64,000 nt of DNA, taken from NCBI GenBank assembly GCA_944376295.1, contig CALWCE010000008.1, positions 31,143 to 95,142 on the forward strand. Reading direction: 5' to 3'. The DNA comes from an uncultured Clostridia bacterium. GTDB taxonomy: Bacteria; Bacillota; Clostridia; Christensenellales; Borkfalkiaceae. Under the pieces are notes generated by a model. It was not told the DNA's origin and made no database searches. It was given only the letters and a program-made list of their open reading frames with translations. Both the position numbers and the translations under genes were made by a program. Shown here one piece after another: positions 35,101 through 42,232 of this stretch. The stretch's first letter is position 1. Each line of letters opens with the position of its first letter.

Positions 35101-38100
35101 AGTCTCCCGACTGCGGCTGCTCGAAGGGCGTTACAAGAAACGTCTCTTTGAGTTGCAGGATGAGATCAGAAAAGGCTATCCCGAACGCATCCAACGGCAA
35201 GAGCTGTTGGTGGAACGCGCGCAAAAAGACCTCGAAACGCTGAAAGCGCATCCCCGTGAGGATGATAAGTTTGAGATCACCGTAAAAGGCAAGAGATACA
35301 CGGCGCGCAAAGAGGGCGGGCAGGCTCTCACGGAAGCGATCTTTACCCCGATCCCCGACGTCTCCATCGCTGCTTATCGTGGCTTCCAAATTGCCGCCAA
35401 ACCTCTCAACGTCTTAAAGCTGGAGCGAGAGTGCGTGATCAAAGGCGCGGGCGAATACATAACAGATCTTGCCGACAGTCCGTCAGGCAACCTCATGAGG
35501 CTCGATAATTTCTTCGCCGACTTCCCGGACCGCGTTCGGCGTCTCGAAATGCGGCTTGAACAGATGCAAAACGACTTTGAGATCGCCAAAGAAGAGGTAA
35601 AAAAGCCGTTTGAGCATACGGAGCGGCTAAAAGAGCTGCTCTCCGAACAGGCGCAGCTCAACGCGGAACTCGATCTCAACCATCATGAGGAAGTCATTGT
35701 AGACGACGAAACAGGCGAGGCTGTAGAAGCCGTAGAAGAAGATAAATCCGTAGAGACCACAAAAGAAGAAAATGATACCCTCGATGAACCCGTTGGGACA
35801 GAGCGCAGCACTGGAACGACGATCCCGCAGGAAATCGAGGATGCCATTGAAAACGAGGTGCAAGAGGAAATGCCCGTAACCAAAGAAAGAGATATTTTGC
35901 TGCCCGACAGAGTACAGCTCGAAGATTTCGCCGATACGGAAGTGCATATAACAAAAGATGCGTTGCCGATCAGGAACGAGATCGCACGGTTGCTCATTCG
36001 CTTAGGGCTGAGTGTTTATATCCCTCAACCAAGCGGCGAAATGGCAAGAGCGCTTGGTATGAGCGAATTTGACGATCCCAAAGTAATGTTTGCCGTGATG
36101 AAAGACGAATGGGAAGCGTTCGTTACTTCAAAGAAAGGGAAAAATTACATGGACGCCCGTCTCTACGTTCTTTTTAGCGGTGTTTCCGAATTTCTTTACG
36201 ACACAAGCAGAGCAAACGACAATGACGACTTTGAAGAATCTGTTTTAGAAGAGTTAAAGGAAGAAAATCAGAGAAGTGTGCGAGAACTCTTTGGTCATGG
36301 AGCGGAAAAGCCAAACGGGAACGAAGCAGGGTTATATCCTTATGCGGTCAGGATCCTTGACGAGCAAACGAATTATCTCATTTCCAAACTACCCGAAGGA
36401 CAGAGGGTTTGGAAAAAAGATGCTTTACGACAAAAAATCGTCAGCGAACTTCCTGATATCCCTTTGACCGAAATGCTCAAGCGATATGCCGAGCATCAAG
36501 ATGTTACGGAGTACCTTGAGCTGGGGTTGAGCGAGCTTCGTTGGCTCAACGGCCGAAAAGACGATTTTTCGTGGGATGACATGACAGATCTTTACGGAGA
36601 CCTGAAATTCCATTTTGAACGTAGCGCATTCGACGAAAGCAAGGGTGGGGCGGACTATGACTATTGGTACGATACTTACTTTTACGACGACGTCCTATAT
36701 CCTGTTTTGCGAGAACGCATAAGCGAAGAGGCAGAGCGAGAAGAGCAAGAAAGCGATATGGATTTCTTAGGGATACCATCGTTGGACGTTGCCCTTAAAG
36801 TCCTTGCAGTGCAAGAAGATACGCCATTCGGAGACGGGCGAACATCGAGGACGGGAGTGTTGTTTCTCGAGAACACAGAGTATGATGGCGATTTTGATGG
36901 CGAATGGTACGTTGTTACGACGTCGCCAAAAATTAGCGAAAATATCGTGCTCCATGTGGGCGATCAGATCGATCTTGAATCGTTGTTTCCCGAAAGTTTA
37001 ATACATCCGAAAATTGCATTGATTAGTGCCGCAGATTTTCAAGCCTTCCACGACCGCAAAGAAGCCAAAGAATACTTTGAAAGCCGTGCAAAAGCGCAGA
37101 GGGGAGAGAGTACGGAACAAAGTAACGACGCGGTAGAGGCTGAATCCGCTTCGGCACAGACAACGGTAAACAGACCACATGACCCGTTCACACAACTGAC
37201 GGAAGAGGAGACCTCTGCCTTTGAGGCATATAAGGGCCGAGATTGGGAGTACGAGCCTGAGATGTCACTTTGGGGCGAGGTACAGCATTGCTATACGATC
37301 GCGCCCGGCATCTACGACGTCAGCACCGCAGGGCATGGCGGCGTGATGATTGATTGGCAGCTTGCAGCCTATATCCTGTCTCCTGCAGCGCGGAAGGAAG
37401 CAGAGAGTTTCGGGCAATATCTTTGTTTTGAAGAGGACGTCGCCGCGTGCATTGCCTTCCGCGAGATGATCGATAAAGGCATTCTTACAAAAGAAAACCC
37501 GTTCTTCGATGCCTATTCTGCCGACGCTGACGCTATCCCTGAGCTTGAGGGAACGACCCGTTACAGGGATCTTACCGAGGAACAAAAAGAGCGGTTTTTT
37601 GAGAAGTGGAGAGCGCTGCTTAATGCGCCCATAGAGGAATACTGCAAGGAATATCAAGCCGCATACCTCAAAGCGCAAGAGGGCCGCGTACAACCAAAAA
37701 CAGAACCGGTAACCACAGAAAAAGAGGAGGAAACCATGCCGAAAACCAATGAACAGGCCGTGAGTTATCGTGACGTCCCGATCTATCTGCAGACGGGAGA
37801 CTATGCGCGGGAACACAATGAGCGTGAGATGCTGCGCGCCTCTCGCCAAGCCGATGAGGCTTGTAGAGACGCGATCGATAACGCGATCCGAGAACACTAT
37901 GACGGATCGCATCTTGACAGCAGCTTTCTGCCGCAGATCATCGAAGATTTCGGCGTAGAGCGCGTGAAATATATCCTCGCGACAACGCTGCGTGAGCACA
38001 CATACGATCAAAGATACAGCCGCGTAAATCAGGAGTGGGCCGCAGGGATCGAGATCTCTGAAAGCGAACAGACAAGGTTAAATTGCTTACTCACGTCGCA

Positions 38101-41100
38101 TCCCGTTGTGATCAACGGCGTTGTGAACAACGTAAGGCAGAACGCAAAGGATGCCGAGGAAGAGGCGGAGCAGATGACAGCAGAGGAAGCGCCCGCAGCT
38201 CAGGTTGACTTTGAAGCAGAGGTCAGCCGAAGCGTGCAACAAGAGTTTGCAGAGTTTAAGGCAGACCTTCTTACCCGCTCACCCGAGGCGATCTTTACAG
38301 AAAGCTTCCATATCACAGCTATGGGCGAACTGGAATCGACGATCGTAGAAAGCTACTTAGAGCCGCAGCATTACAGGGCCCTGTACGAGGAACGAGGGCA
38401 TATCCTCAGTAGCCTTTACGATGACTTCATCAAACATGATTGGGCGAGCGTCAACAGCTATGCCGAAACGGCAGAGTTTATCGATGACTACTGTAAGCGC
38501 CATCATGAATCCATCATGGAAGCAGCAGAAGAACAAGAACGGCAGGAACAAGACCGGCAGCCTCTGCCCGCAGACCCCATTGACCTTATCGTTGTGGACA
38601 CCGAAACGACGGGCCTTTATGCGTCCGCAGACGAGCTTTTGCAGGTCTCCATCATCGACGGTGACGGCAACACACTTTATAACGGCTATTTCAAGCCCGA
38701 GCATACGGAGAGTTGGCCGAAAGCGGAAGAAGTCAACCATATTTCCCCTGAAATGGTCGCCAACGCGCCGAGCATTCAATCGGAAATAGCGGCGATCGGG
38801 AACATCCTGAGCCGCGCTAAGACGATCGTCGGTTACAACACCGGATACGATCTCCGCTTCTTACGAGCGGCAGGATGGAAGCGACCCGAAGGGCAGAAGA
38901 TCGTTGACGTCATGCAAGACTTTGCCCCCATCTATGGCGTATGGAGCGAGGAGATAGGGGACTACAGATGGCAGAAGCTTTCGACGTGTGCGGCATGGTA
39001 CGGCTATGAATGGACCGAGCGCGGCGCGCACAACAGCCTCGAGGACTGCCTTGCAACGCTGCATTGCTACAAGGAAATGGAGAAAGAAAAAGCCGAGCCG
39101 CCGGCATATTTGAATGGGTATCATGAATCGATCTATGGCCTTATCTACAATTGGAAGGGGCTGAAAGAGGAGAACTATGTTTATACCCGTTCGCAGCTCA
39201 ACAAATTTGACGAAAACTTCGACGCGAAGGCAGATCGCTACGACGGCGCGATCGCTGCCAACAAGACCTATATGGTCATCCGTTTGGAGGGCGCGACAGA
39301 AGAGGAGACAGAGCAGATCGTCCGAGACTTTTTGACCGGAAAGTACAACGAGGAGGATCTCGGCAGCGAGGCGGAACCTGTAGAGGGATGGTATTGGGAG
39401 ACGGTCACGGAGGACTTCTTCACTGGCGAAAAGAATCAGACCGCTGAGGCACTTATCAATTATTTTGGCCTTCGGGAAGAGCAGCTCCGAATGCAGGAGC
39501 CTGCCCGGAAACAGGAACAAGTGAAATATGAAACACGGACAGCCCGCGGCTATCCCGTTCTTAAGATCGAAAAAGACGGTAACGACCGGAATATTGCGAT
39601 CGTACATCGTCAGACTGACACGCTCAACGATTACATCGTTGCGATCGGTTACGACGTTGAGGACGGCAGATGGGCGCAAGGGCGCTACGATTTCCCGTCC
39701 GCCGAGGCGGCGCAGGAGTACATCGATGAAACGTATGGGAAAAAGCAACTTGCCGCCCAAGAAGATAAGCCTGAGACGGTAAAGCAGGAAGCCATTGCCG
39801 CAGACACGGCTCAAACGGAAAAGGCAGAAGAAACCACAAAAGAAAAAAAGAAGATCATCATTGAACTTGTCGGCGTTCACAAGCTCGGTGAATACCCGAA
39901 GAGCATTTTGTTCAGAATGCCCGATGACTCGGAGTTTGCAGGGTATTCGTTCTATCTTCCCAAAGGCGCGGTCAAAGAAGAGGACGGAAAGATCTATGCA
40001 ACGTTGTGGCCCGAATTTACTGCGAAATTGCAAAATAGAGAGAAACAGACGAAAGATCTCCCTGTAACCGATTTCGCCGCCGTATTCGCCCCCAAGACAG
40101 CAGCGGAAGATACGCCCAAAACTTCTGCGTATGAATACATCATGCTGCCGAGAGAGGCGCTCATGAAGCAATACGACACGGTCACGATGATCAAAATGCC
40201 GATCACGGGAGAATATGCAAACAGCATCTTCTATTTCCCCAACAAGCTCATAAAGCCCGGAAAGGACGACCGGACCGTGCGCCTCTCCGTGCCGCAGGAT
40301 TTTGTCGTCAAGCTGCAAAAACGGGAAGAGAAGAGCACTCTGACGCGCGAACAGTTTGTCGCCGCCATGCAGGACGTCACCGCCGATGACTTCCACAAAC
40401 GCTATGAGCGGCCGAGCGAAGCGGCGTGGAAAGCTCTGAAACAGAACCTTATCGACAATGTGCCGGAAGAGATGAAGCAGCAGCCGAAGTGGGTAGCCGT
40501 CGTCACCGTAGTAGAGGACGGGAAAGAACATCTCGGGAAAAGGCTCATCGATTGCCATAACGGCTCGTGGGCAGTGAGCTCGGATCCCAATACTTGGACA
40601 GACTTTGAGACCGCGCTTGCTTATGCCGAAACGCACGGCGCAGACACGATCGCATTCGCCCTGACGGGAGAAGATAATATCGCGTGCATCGACGTTGATA
40701 GCTGCGTTGGCGAGGACGGGAAATATTCCGCCAAAGCCATTGAGACGTACTGCAAAGCAGATAACACCTACTGCGAGCGGTCTATCAGCGGCAAGGGGCT
40801 GCATTTCTTCGGCAAGACGACGATGCAGGACGATCTCAAATCCTTCTCGACGGACGGCAAGTTGGAGTTCTATCGTAACGGGCATTTTATCTCGATGACG
40901 GGCGACATTGAAACAGGCTGCAAGGAGATCAAGAGCTTCGACACGCCTGAAATGACGGCGTATATCCGTGAGAACTTTGAACGACGCATCGAATGGAAAG
41001 GGACTTGTCAACGGCAAGCGGGGCTTTCTTACAGCTCTGACCGCGAAGTGCTCGAAAAGGCGTTTGCGTCCAAGAACGGAGACACGATCAAGCGGCTCTA

Positions 41101-41356
41101 TAACGGCGAAGATCTCTATCATGACCACAGCCGCAGCGACATGGCGCTCATGAGCCACCTCGCTTACTGGACCAACGGAGATATCGATCAGATGCTTCAG
41201 ATCTTCGCGACATCAGGGCTTTATCGACCCAACAAAGCGCCCGCATACTTCGAGACGACCGCCATGAAATGCCTGCAAAACCGAATGGGAGCACAAAGCG
41301 CGCCGGCTTCCATTCAAGGGAAGATACCACAAAAAGGAAATTACAGCGAAAAGTAA
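29171..41356 (+). CDS. Giant fusion: MutS-I-like, adenine methylase, SNF2 helicase, DnaQ exonuclease, primase-polymerase
   Basis: A 4061-residue protein from ATG 29171 (GAGGAA site). Domains in order: a MutS domain-I-like module (about 20-100; IIDRMGDFYEI); N6-adenine methylase (SAM motif LEPAMGTGNF near 711, NVPFGGF near 778 in place of NPPF/Y); SNF2-type helicase (VVGSGKTFT near 1395, VDEAHYYKN near 1554, REGRIVRQGNE near 1893); acidic linkers; a DUF3849-like part near 2865-2980; DnaQ-type DEDD exonuclease (VDTETTG near 3140, HNSLED near 3295); and a primase-polymerase-like C-terminus (DNIACIDVD near 3840, SISGKGLHFFG near 3875) with a helical end. Known: helicase-methylase giants occur in ICEs and protect or process incoming DNA. 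Inferred: replication and anti-restriction in one chain. Confidence 0.85.
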   Translation: MDWKNFEVKFPEAPDVGETVRYRRYQAIAKEYPNAFIIDRMGDFYEILGDCAVEAANAIGLTLTSRSMGTEGRVPMVGFPYHVAPQYIDKLVQFRAVVLAPDGEEKQFFPAANRAAQERSADVISISDAASEPNPFDDPVSFSPEETENQGQSTEKHEPGIQERRRRKKPQLSLFDLAEAEEKSEKEQLIERVLQRGTAFEDGKFRIYDEYRKNPTSKAFADYLKSEYGSGGQSIDDTFFITESRGIKILVPGVFGRDDKIFLSWKEVANRIGDLIDEEKYLGEEEIKEYREKQEAKRKAEEEKSKRLSSLIGRVINGAIEVRKQRIMAAYSGDKNSADFAAVVCDEYGYSIETGDGYFAQYITSQGVRLHELDENGRIVFEANLTWNAFASLIGDMIDRGAYELQSHETKEQQNVNDHAEIIDRMVQLGTRNTESGKYAYYYGTFGKDEEYVRAHCNEIKEAMLARGEIKAVESDEWYIHAEFYEEFCEKLNGVEQQVKRIVESIVSEGTQATLDTVWLVEYADLGEDEAFVREHIDLVREELLSREEVADVEIDERGIDTTFFYAFCPNYELQEGDEGYEEQVEQQDGENLSTTATEEEASGNGPKARYRNNIAAIRLVNFLDSHNMTATEEQRATLSRYVGWGGLPQAFDAHNAAWAKEYEELKGLLSAEDYEQAKASTLSAFYTPQEVIAGMYDILQRFGVHGGNRILEPAMGTGNFFAYMPASIAEGAQRYGVELDRVTGRIAAKLYPNINVQIKGFEDTSFPDGMFDVVVGNVPFGGFGVFDSAYNRYNFRIHDYFLAKSIDKVRAGGIVAVITSKGTMDKQNESARRYVAERAELLGAIRLPNNAFKSTAGTEAVADILFFRKREEKLQDLSGERWIGLAENADGMRLNAYFVEHPEMVLGTLAFETGLYGGMDITVKPDGRELGAAIAEAAQNLPREIFTARERTEEPSEAENIETDYNIKEGCFTVIRGKVYQRIGDAMEERTPSKPKDAVERITAMIALKDELHHILDLQAQGCSDEVLAAMQVSLNARYDAFVKAYGALNTQTNVRLFRDDAESAFLFASENVEGESYTKADIFSKRTVRPYIVPTETKDCYEAMQISKNERGRVDIAYIEELTGKDYDTVLSELESAVFRDPAKIAEGDKYSGFVTASEYLAGDVVTKLAAASEKALEDPSFKRNVEALQAVQPERISASDIAVRLGAPWIDKKYYEQFFCELVEVPFYLRDGVEIFYNAFDSSWRLDQWGSVKGKTNYRQKNVYGTERAPAARLFEDALNLRATTIYDTIKEDGHERRVLNQAETLAARDKQNQIKEAFADWIFADPERREDLETTYNLRFNRLRLPSYDGSYLRFPGKNPEIELRPHQRSAVERIVSSDGSVLLHHVVGSGKTFTAISAIMKMRQLGICQKAMVAVPNHLVEQWAGDWRRLYPAAKILVATKEDLAKDNRKRFVSKVALGDWDGILIAQSSFAKIPISPERQIRKMREEIGNIEACIEQTWEEKGQPDGAVKNLQRIKKNKEKQLKELMSAEKKDNVLLFEELGIDYLLVDEAHYYKNLFLFTKMNNVSGISSAASQRATDLKLKCEYLQELHGSDRGVVFLTGTPVSNSMTEMYTMQTYLQPTTLKELGMPFFDNWAANFGETVTSMELAPSGQGYRAKTRFAKFTNLPELMTLYRSFADVQTADMVKLDVPTAEHIVVNLTPSETVIAFAEEIAARAERINSGGVDPHIDNMLRITSDGKKLALDPRLYAENGQDEAGNKLNECAKRVFEIWADTTDIQGTQIIFCDLSTPKKKYEDYAPGTDFDVYNELKYKLVQRGIPKDEIAYIHDPKNEKEKQALFDELNEGTVRVIIGSTEKCGAGANLQKKLVALHHLDTPYRPADMEQREGRIVRQGNENEDVKIFTYVTQRTFDSYSYQILENKQRFISQITRGDLYVREAEDIDETTLSYAEIKAITAANPKIKRKMEVDAEVSRLRLLEGRYKKRLFELQDEIRKGYPERIQRQELLVERAQKDLETLKAHPREDDKFEITVKGKRYTARKEGGQALTEAIFTPIPDVSIAAYRGFQIAAKPLNVLKLERECVIKGAGEYITDLADSPSGNLMRLDNFFADFPDRVRRLEMRLEQMQNDFEIAKEEVKKPFEHTERLKELLSEQAQLNAELDLNHHEEVIVDDETGEAVEAVEEDKSVETTKEENDTLDEPVGTERSTGTTIPQEIEDAIENEVQEEMPVTKERDILLPDRVQLEDFADTEVHITKDALPIRNEIARLLIRLGLSVYIPQPSGEMARALGMSEFDDPKVMFAVMKDEWEAFVTSKKGKNYMDARLYVLFSGVSEFLYDTSRANDNDDFEESVLEELKEENQRSVRELFGHGAEKPNGNEAGLYPYAVRILDEQTNYLISKLPEGQRVWKKDALRQKIVSELPDIPLTEMLKRYAEHQDVTEYLELGLSELRWLNGRKDDFSWDDMTDLYGDLKFHFERSAFDESKGGADYDYWYDTYFYDDVLYPVLRERISEEAEREEQESDMDFLGIPSLDVALKVLAVQEDTPFGDGRTSRTGVLFLENTEYDGDFDGEWYVVTTSPKISENIVLHVGDQIDLESLFPESLIHPKIALISAADFQAFHDRKEAKEYFESRAKAQRGESTEQSNDAVEAESASAQTTVNRPHDPFTQLTEEETSAFEAYKGRDWEYEPEMSLWGEVQHCYTIAPGIYDVSTAGHGGVMIDWQLAAYILSPAARKEAESFGQYLCFEEDVAACIAFREMIDKGILTKENPFFDAYSADADAIPELEGTTRYRDLTEEQKERFFEKWRALLNAPIEEYCKEYQAAYLKAQEGRVQPKTEPVTTEKEEETMPKTNEQAVSYRDVPIYLQTGDYAREHNEREMLRASRQADEACRDAIDNAIREHYDGSHLDSSFLPQIIEDFGVERVKYILATTLREHTYDQRYSRVNQEWAAGIEISESEQTRLNCLLTSHPVVINGVVNNVRQNAKDAEEEAEQMTAEEAPAAQVDFEAEVSRSVQQEFAEFKADLLTRSPEAIFTESFHITAMGELESTIVESYLEPQHYRALYEERGHILSSLYDDFIKHDWASVNSYAETAEFIDDYCKRHHESIMEAAEEQERQEQDRQPLPADPIDLIVVDTETTGLYASADELLQVSIIDGDGNTLYNGYFKPEHTESWPKAEEVNHISPEMVANAPSIQSEIAAIGNILSRAKTIVGYNTGYDLRFLRAAGWKRPEGQKIVDVMQDFAPIYGVWSEEIGDYRWQKLSTCAAWYGYEWTERGAHNSLEDCLATLHCYKEMEKEKAEPPAYLNGYHESIYGLIYNWKGLKEENYVYTRSQLNKFDENFDAKADRYDGAIAANKTYMVIRLEGATEEETEQIVRDFLTGKYNEEDLGSEAEPVEGWYWETVTEDFFTGEKNQTAEALINYFGLREEQLRMQEPARKQEQVKYETRTARGYPVLKIEKDGNDRNIAIVHRQTDTLNDYIVAIGYDVEDGRWAQGRYDFPSAEAAQEYIDETYGKKQLAAQEDKPETVKQEAIAADTAQTEKAEETTKEKKKIIIELVGVHKLGEYPKSILFRMPDDSEFAGYSFYLPKGAVKEEDGKIYATLWPEFTAKLQNREKQTKDLPVTDFAAVFAPKTAAEDTPKTSAYEYIMLPREALMKQYDTVTMIKMPITGEYANSIFYFPNKLIKPGKDDRTVRLSVPQDFVVKLQKREEKSTLTREQFVAAMQDVTADDFHKRYERPSEAAWKALKQNLIDNVPEEMKQQPKWVAVVTVVEDGKEHLGKRLIDCHNGSWAVSSDPNTWTDFETALAYAETHGADTIAFALTGEDNIACIDVDSCVGEDGKYSAKAIETYCKADNTYCERSISGKGLHFFGKTTMQDDLKSFSTDGKLEFYRNGHFISMTGDIETGCKEIKSFDTPEMTAYIRENFERRIEWKGTCQRQAGLSYSSDREVLEKAFASKNGDTIKRLYNGEDLYHDHSRSDMALMSHLAYWTNGDIDQMLQIFATSGLYRPNKAPAYFETTAMKCLQNRMGAQSAPASIQGKIPQKGNYSEK

Positions 41357-41357
41357 T

Positions 41358-41410
41358 GTACGGACATGGCTGTACGGACGAACATTGTACGGACAAACGA
41401 TGCACGGACA
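41358..41410 (+). repeat. Four phased copies of the GTACGGACA motif
   Basis: GTACGGACA at 41358 and 41387, with variants GTACGGACG at 41372 and GCACGGACA at 41402, all in one orientation and spaced 14, 15 and 15 bp. They begin two bases after the giant gene's stop codon. Confidence 0.82.
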
Positions 41411-41423
41411 AAACCCTCATCAC

Positions 41424-41456
41424 AAAAAAAGAGAGACGCGGCTTTTGCCGCGTCTC
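41424..41456 (-). terminator. Terminator of the brnTA operon
   Basis: GAGACGCGGC (41433-41442) and GCCGCGTCTC (41447-41456), perfect 10-bp stem with a 4-base loop; on the minus strand it runs into TCTTTTTTTG. It ends the leftward BrnTA transcript. Confidence 0.88.
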
Positions 41457-41467
41457 GGGAGGGGAGT

Positions 41468-41683
41468 TCATTTCCAAGAAATCTCCGGGTGACGATCGTT
41501 TAATACGCAATCGCGGAGATAAAGGTTGATCAGAGTTTGATACGGAATCCCAATACTTTCCGATTGCTTTTTGAAGAACTCAACTACAGAGTCGTCCAAA
41601 TTGATAGTCACCTGCTTCTTGAGTGCTTTTGCATAAGGATTTTTCCTCGGATTCAGGGCCTTAATATCGTATTCTTCTCGCAT
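41468..41683 (-). CDS. brnA: BrnA-type antitoxin
   Basis: A 71-residue protein started at ATG 41683, which is 6 bases after GGAGG; an in-frame ATG at 41722 would overlap the toxin gene. Seen: basic N-terminus, then KKQVTINLDDSVVEFFKKQS and IGIPYQTLINLYLRDCV, the ribbon-helix-helix of BrnA, which neutralises BrnT and represses the operon. It follows the toxin gene, the normal BrnTA order. The operon runs against the surrounding transfer genes and has its own terminator. Confidence 0.88.
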   Translation of the reverse strand: MREEYDIKALNPRKNPYAKALKKQVTINLDDSVVEFFKKQSESIGIPYQTLINLYLRDCVLNDRHPEISWK

Positions 41684-41699
41684 GATATTACCTCCATTC

Positions 41700-41981
41700 T
41701 TAAAATTGTTCATCGTAAACACTTCGCTCTAACTTGGTCGCTTTTCTTGCAGAAATGATCCTGATTGTTTCGTCAGTACCACGATAACAATGACTTACGA
41801 TGCATACTCGTGTTTTACGATCCAAGCCGATGAGCAAAAACCGTTCTTCACTTTCTGAGTGATCCGGGTCATCAAACAAGATCGCATGCTCATCTTCAAA
41901 TACAGCTTGCGCTTCTTCAAAAGAGATGCCGTGCTTTCTTTGATTGATTTGGTTTTTGTTCTCATCCCACTCAAAGTTCAT
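41700..41981 (-). CDS. brnT: BrnT-type ribonuclease toxin
   Basis: A 93-residue BrnT toxin with RelE-like fold. Seen: MNFEWDENKNQINQRKHGIS at the start, FEEAQAVFEDEHAILFDDP, then the active-site part RTRVCIVSHCYRGT-type strand and IRIISARKATKLERSVYDE. All family landmarks (W, K, H, F and the RxxSAR box) are present. Known: BrnT cleaves RNA and is induced by stress. Here it most likely stabilises the element. Confidence 0.9.
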   Translation of the reverse strand: MNFEWDENKNQINQRKHGISFEEAQAVFEDEHAILFDDPDHSESEERFLLIGLDRKTRVCIVSHCYRGTDETIRIISARKATKLERSVYDEQF

Positions 41982-42082
41982 CTACAACCCCTCCTTGTGC
42001 TTATATTATAATTACTAAATAATTATTTGTCAAGCAAAAACGAAAAAAAGTATAAAAAATATTGTCGAAAGGAGAACCCAAT

Positions 42083-42232
42083 ATGAAACAAGAAGAAAAA
42101 GATGAAACGACCCGAGAAGAAGTCGTGATCCCTGCGGGCTATACGCCTGAAGAGTATCTCGATGTGGGACAGGAATGCCCCGACGAAGAACCCGAAAAAG
42201 TAGTGGAGGTAACACTGAAATATGGCGAATGA
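42083..42232 (+). CDS. Small acidic protein
   Basis: A 49-residue protein from ATG 42083 behind AAAGGAG. Seen: MKQEEKDETTREEVV, then PAGYTPEEYLDVGQ and CPDEEPEKVVEV; more than a third of the residues are Asp or Glu. It ends 11 bases inside the next gene in another frame, so the two are translated together. Its strong charge would fit a DNA-mimic role next to an antirestriction gene, but that is only a suggestion. Confidence 0.7.
   Translation: MKQEEKDETTREEVVIPAGYTPEEYLDVGQECPDEEPEKVVEVTLKYGE

Noticed and set aside
38861-41158. Long minus-strand open frame (765 codons) opposite the giant fusion gene
   Set aside because: Antisense shadow of a conserved multi-domain gene; no ribosome site and no recognisable domain.
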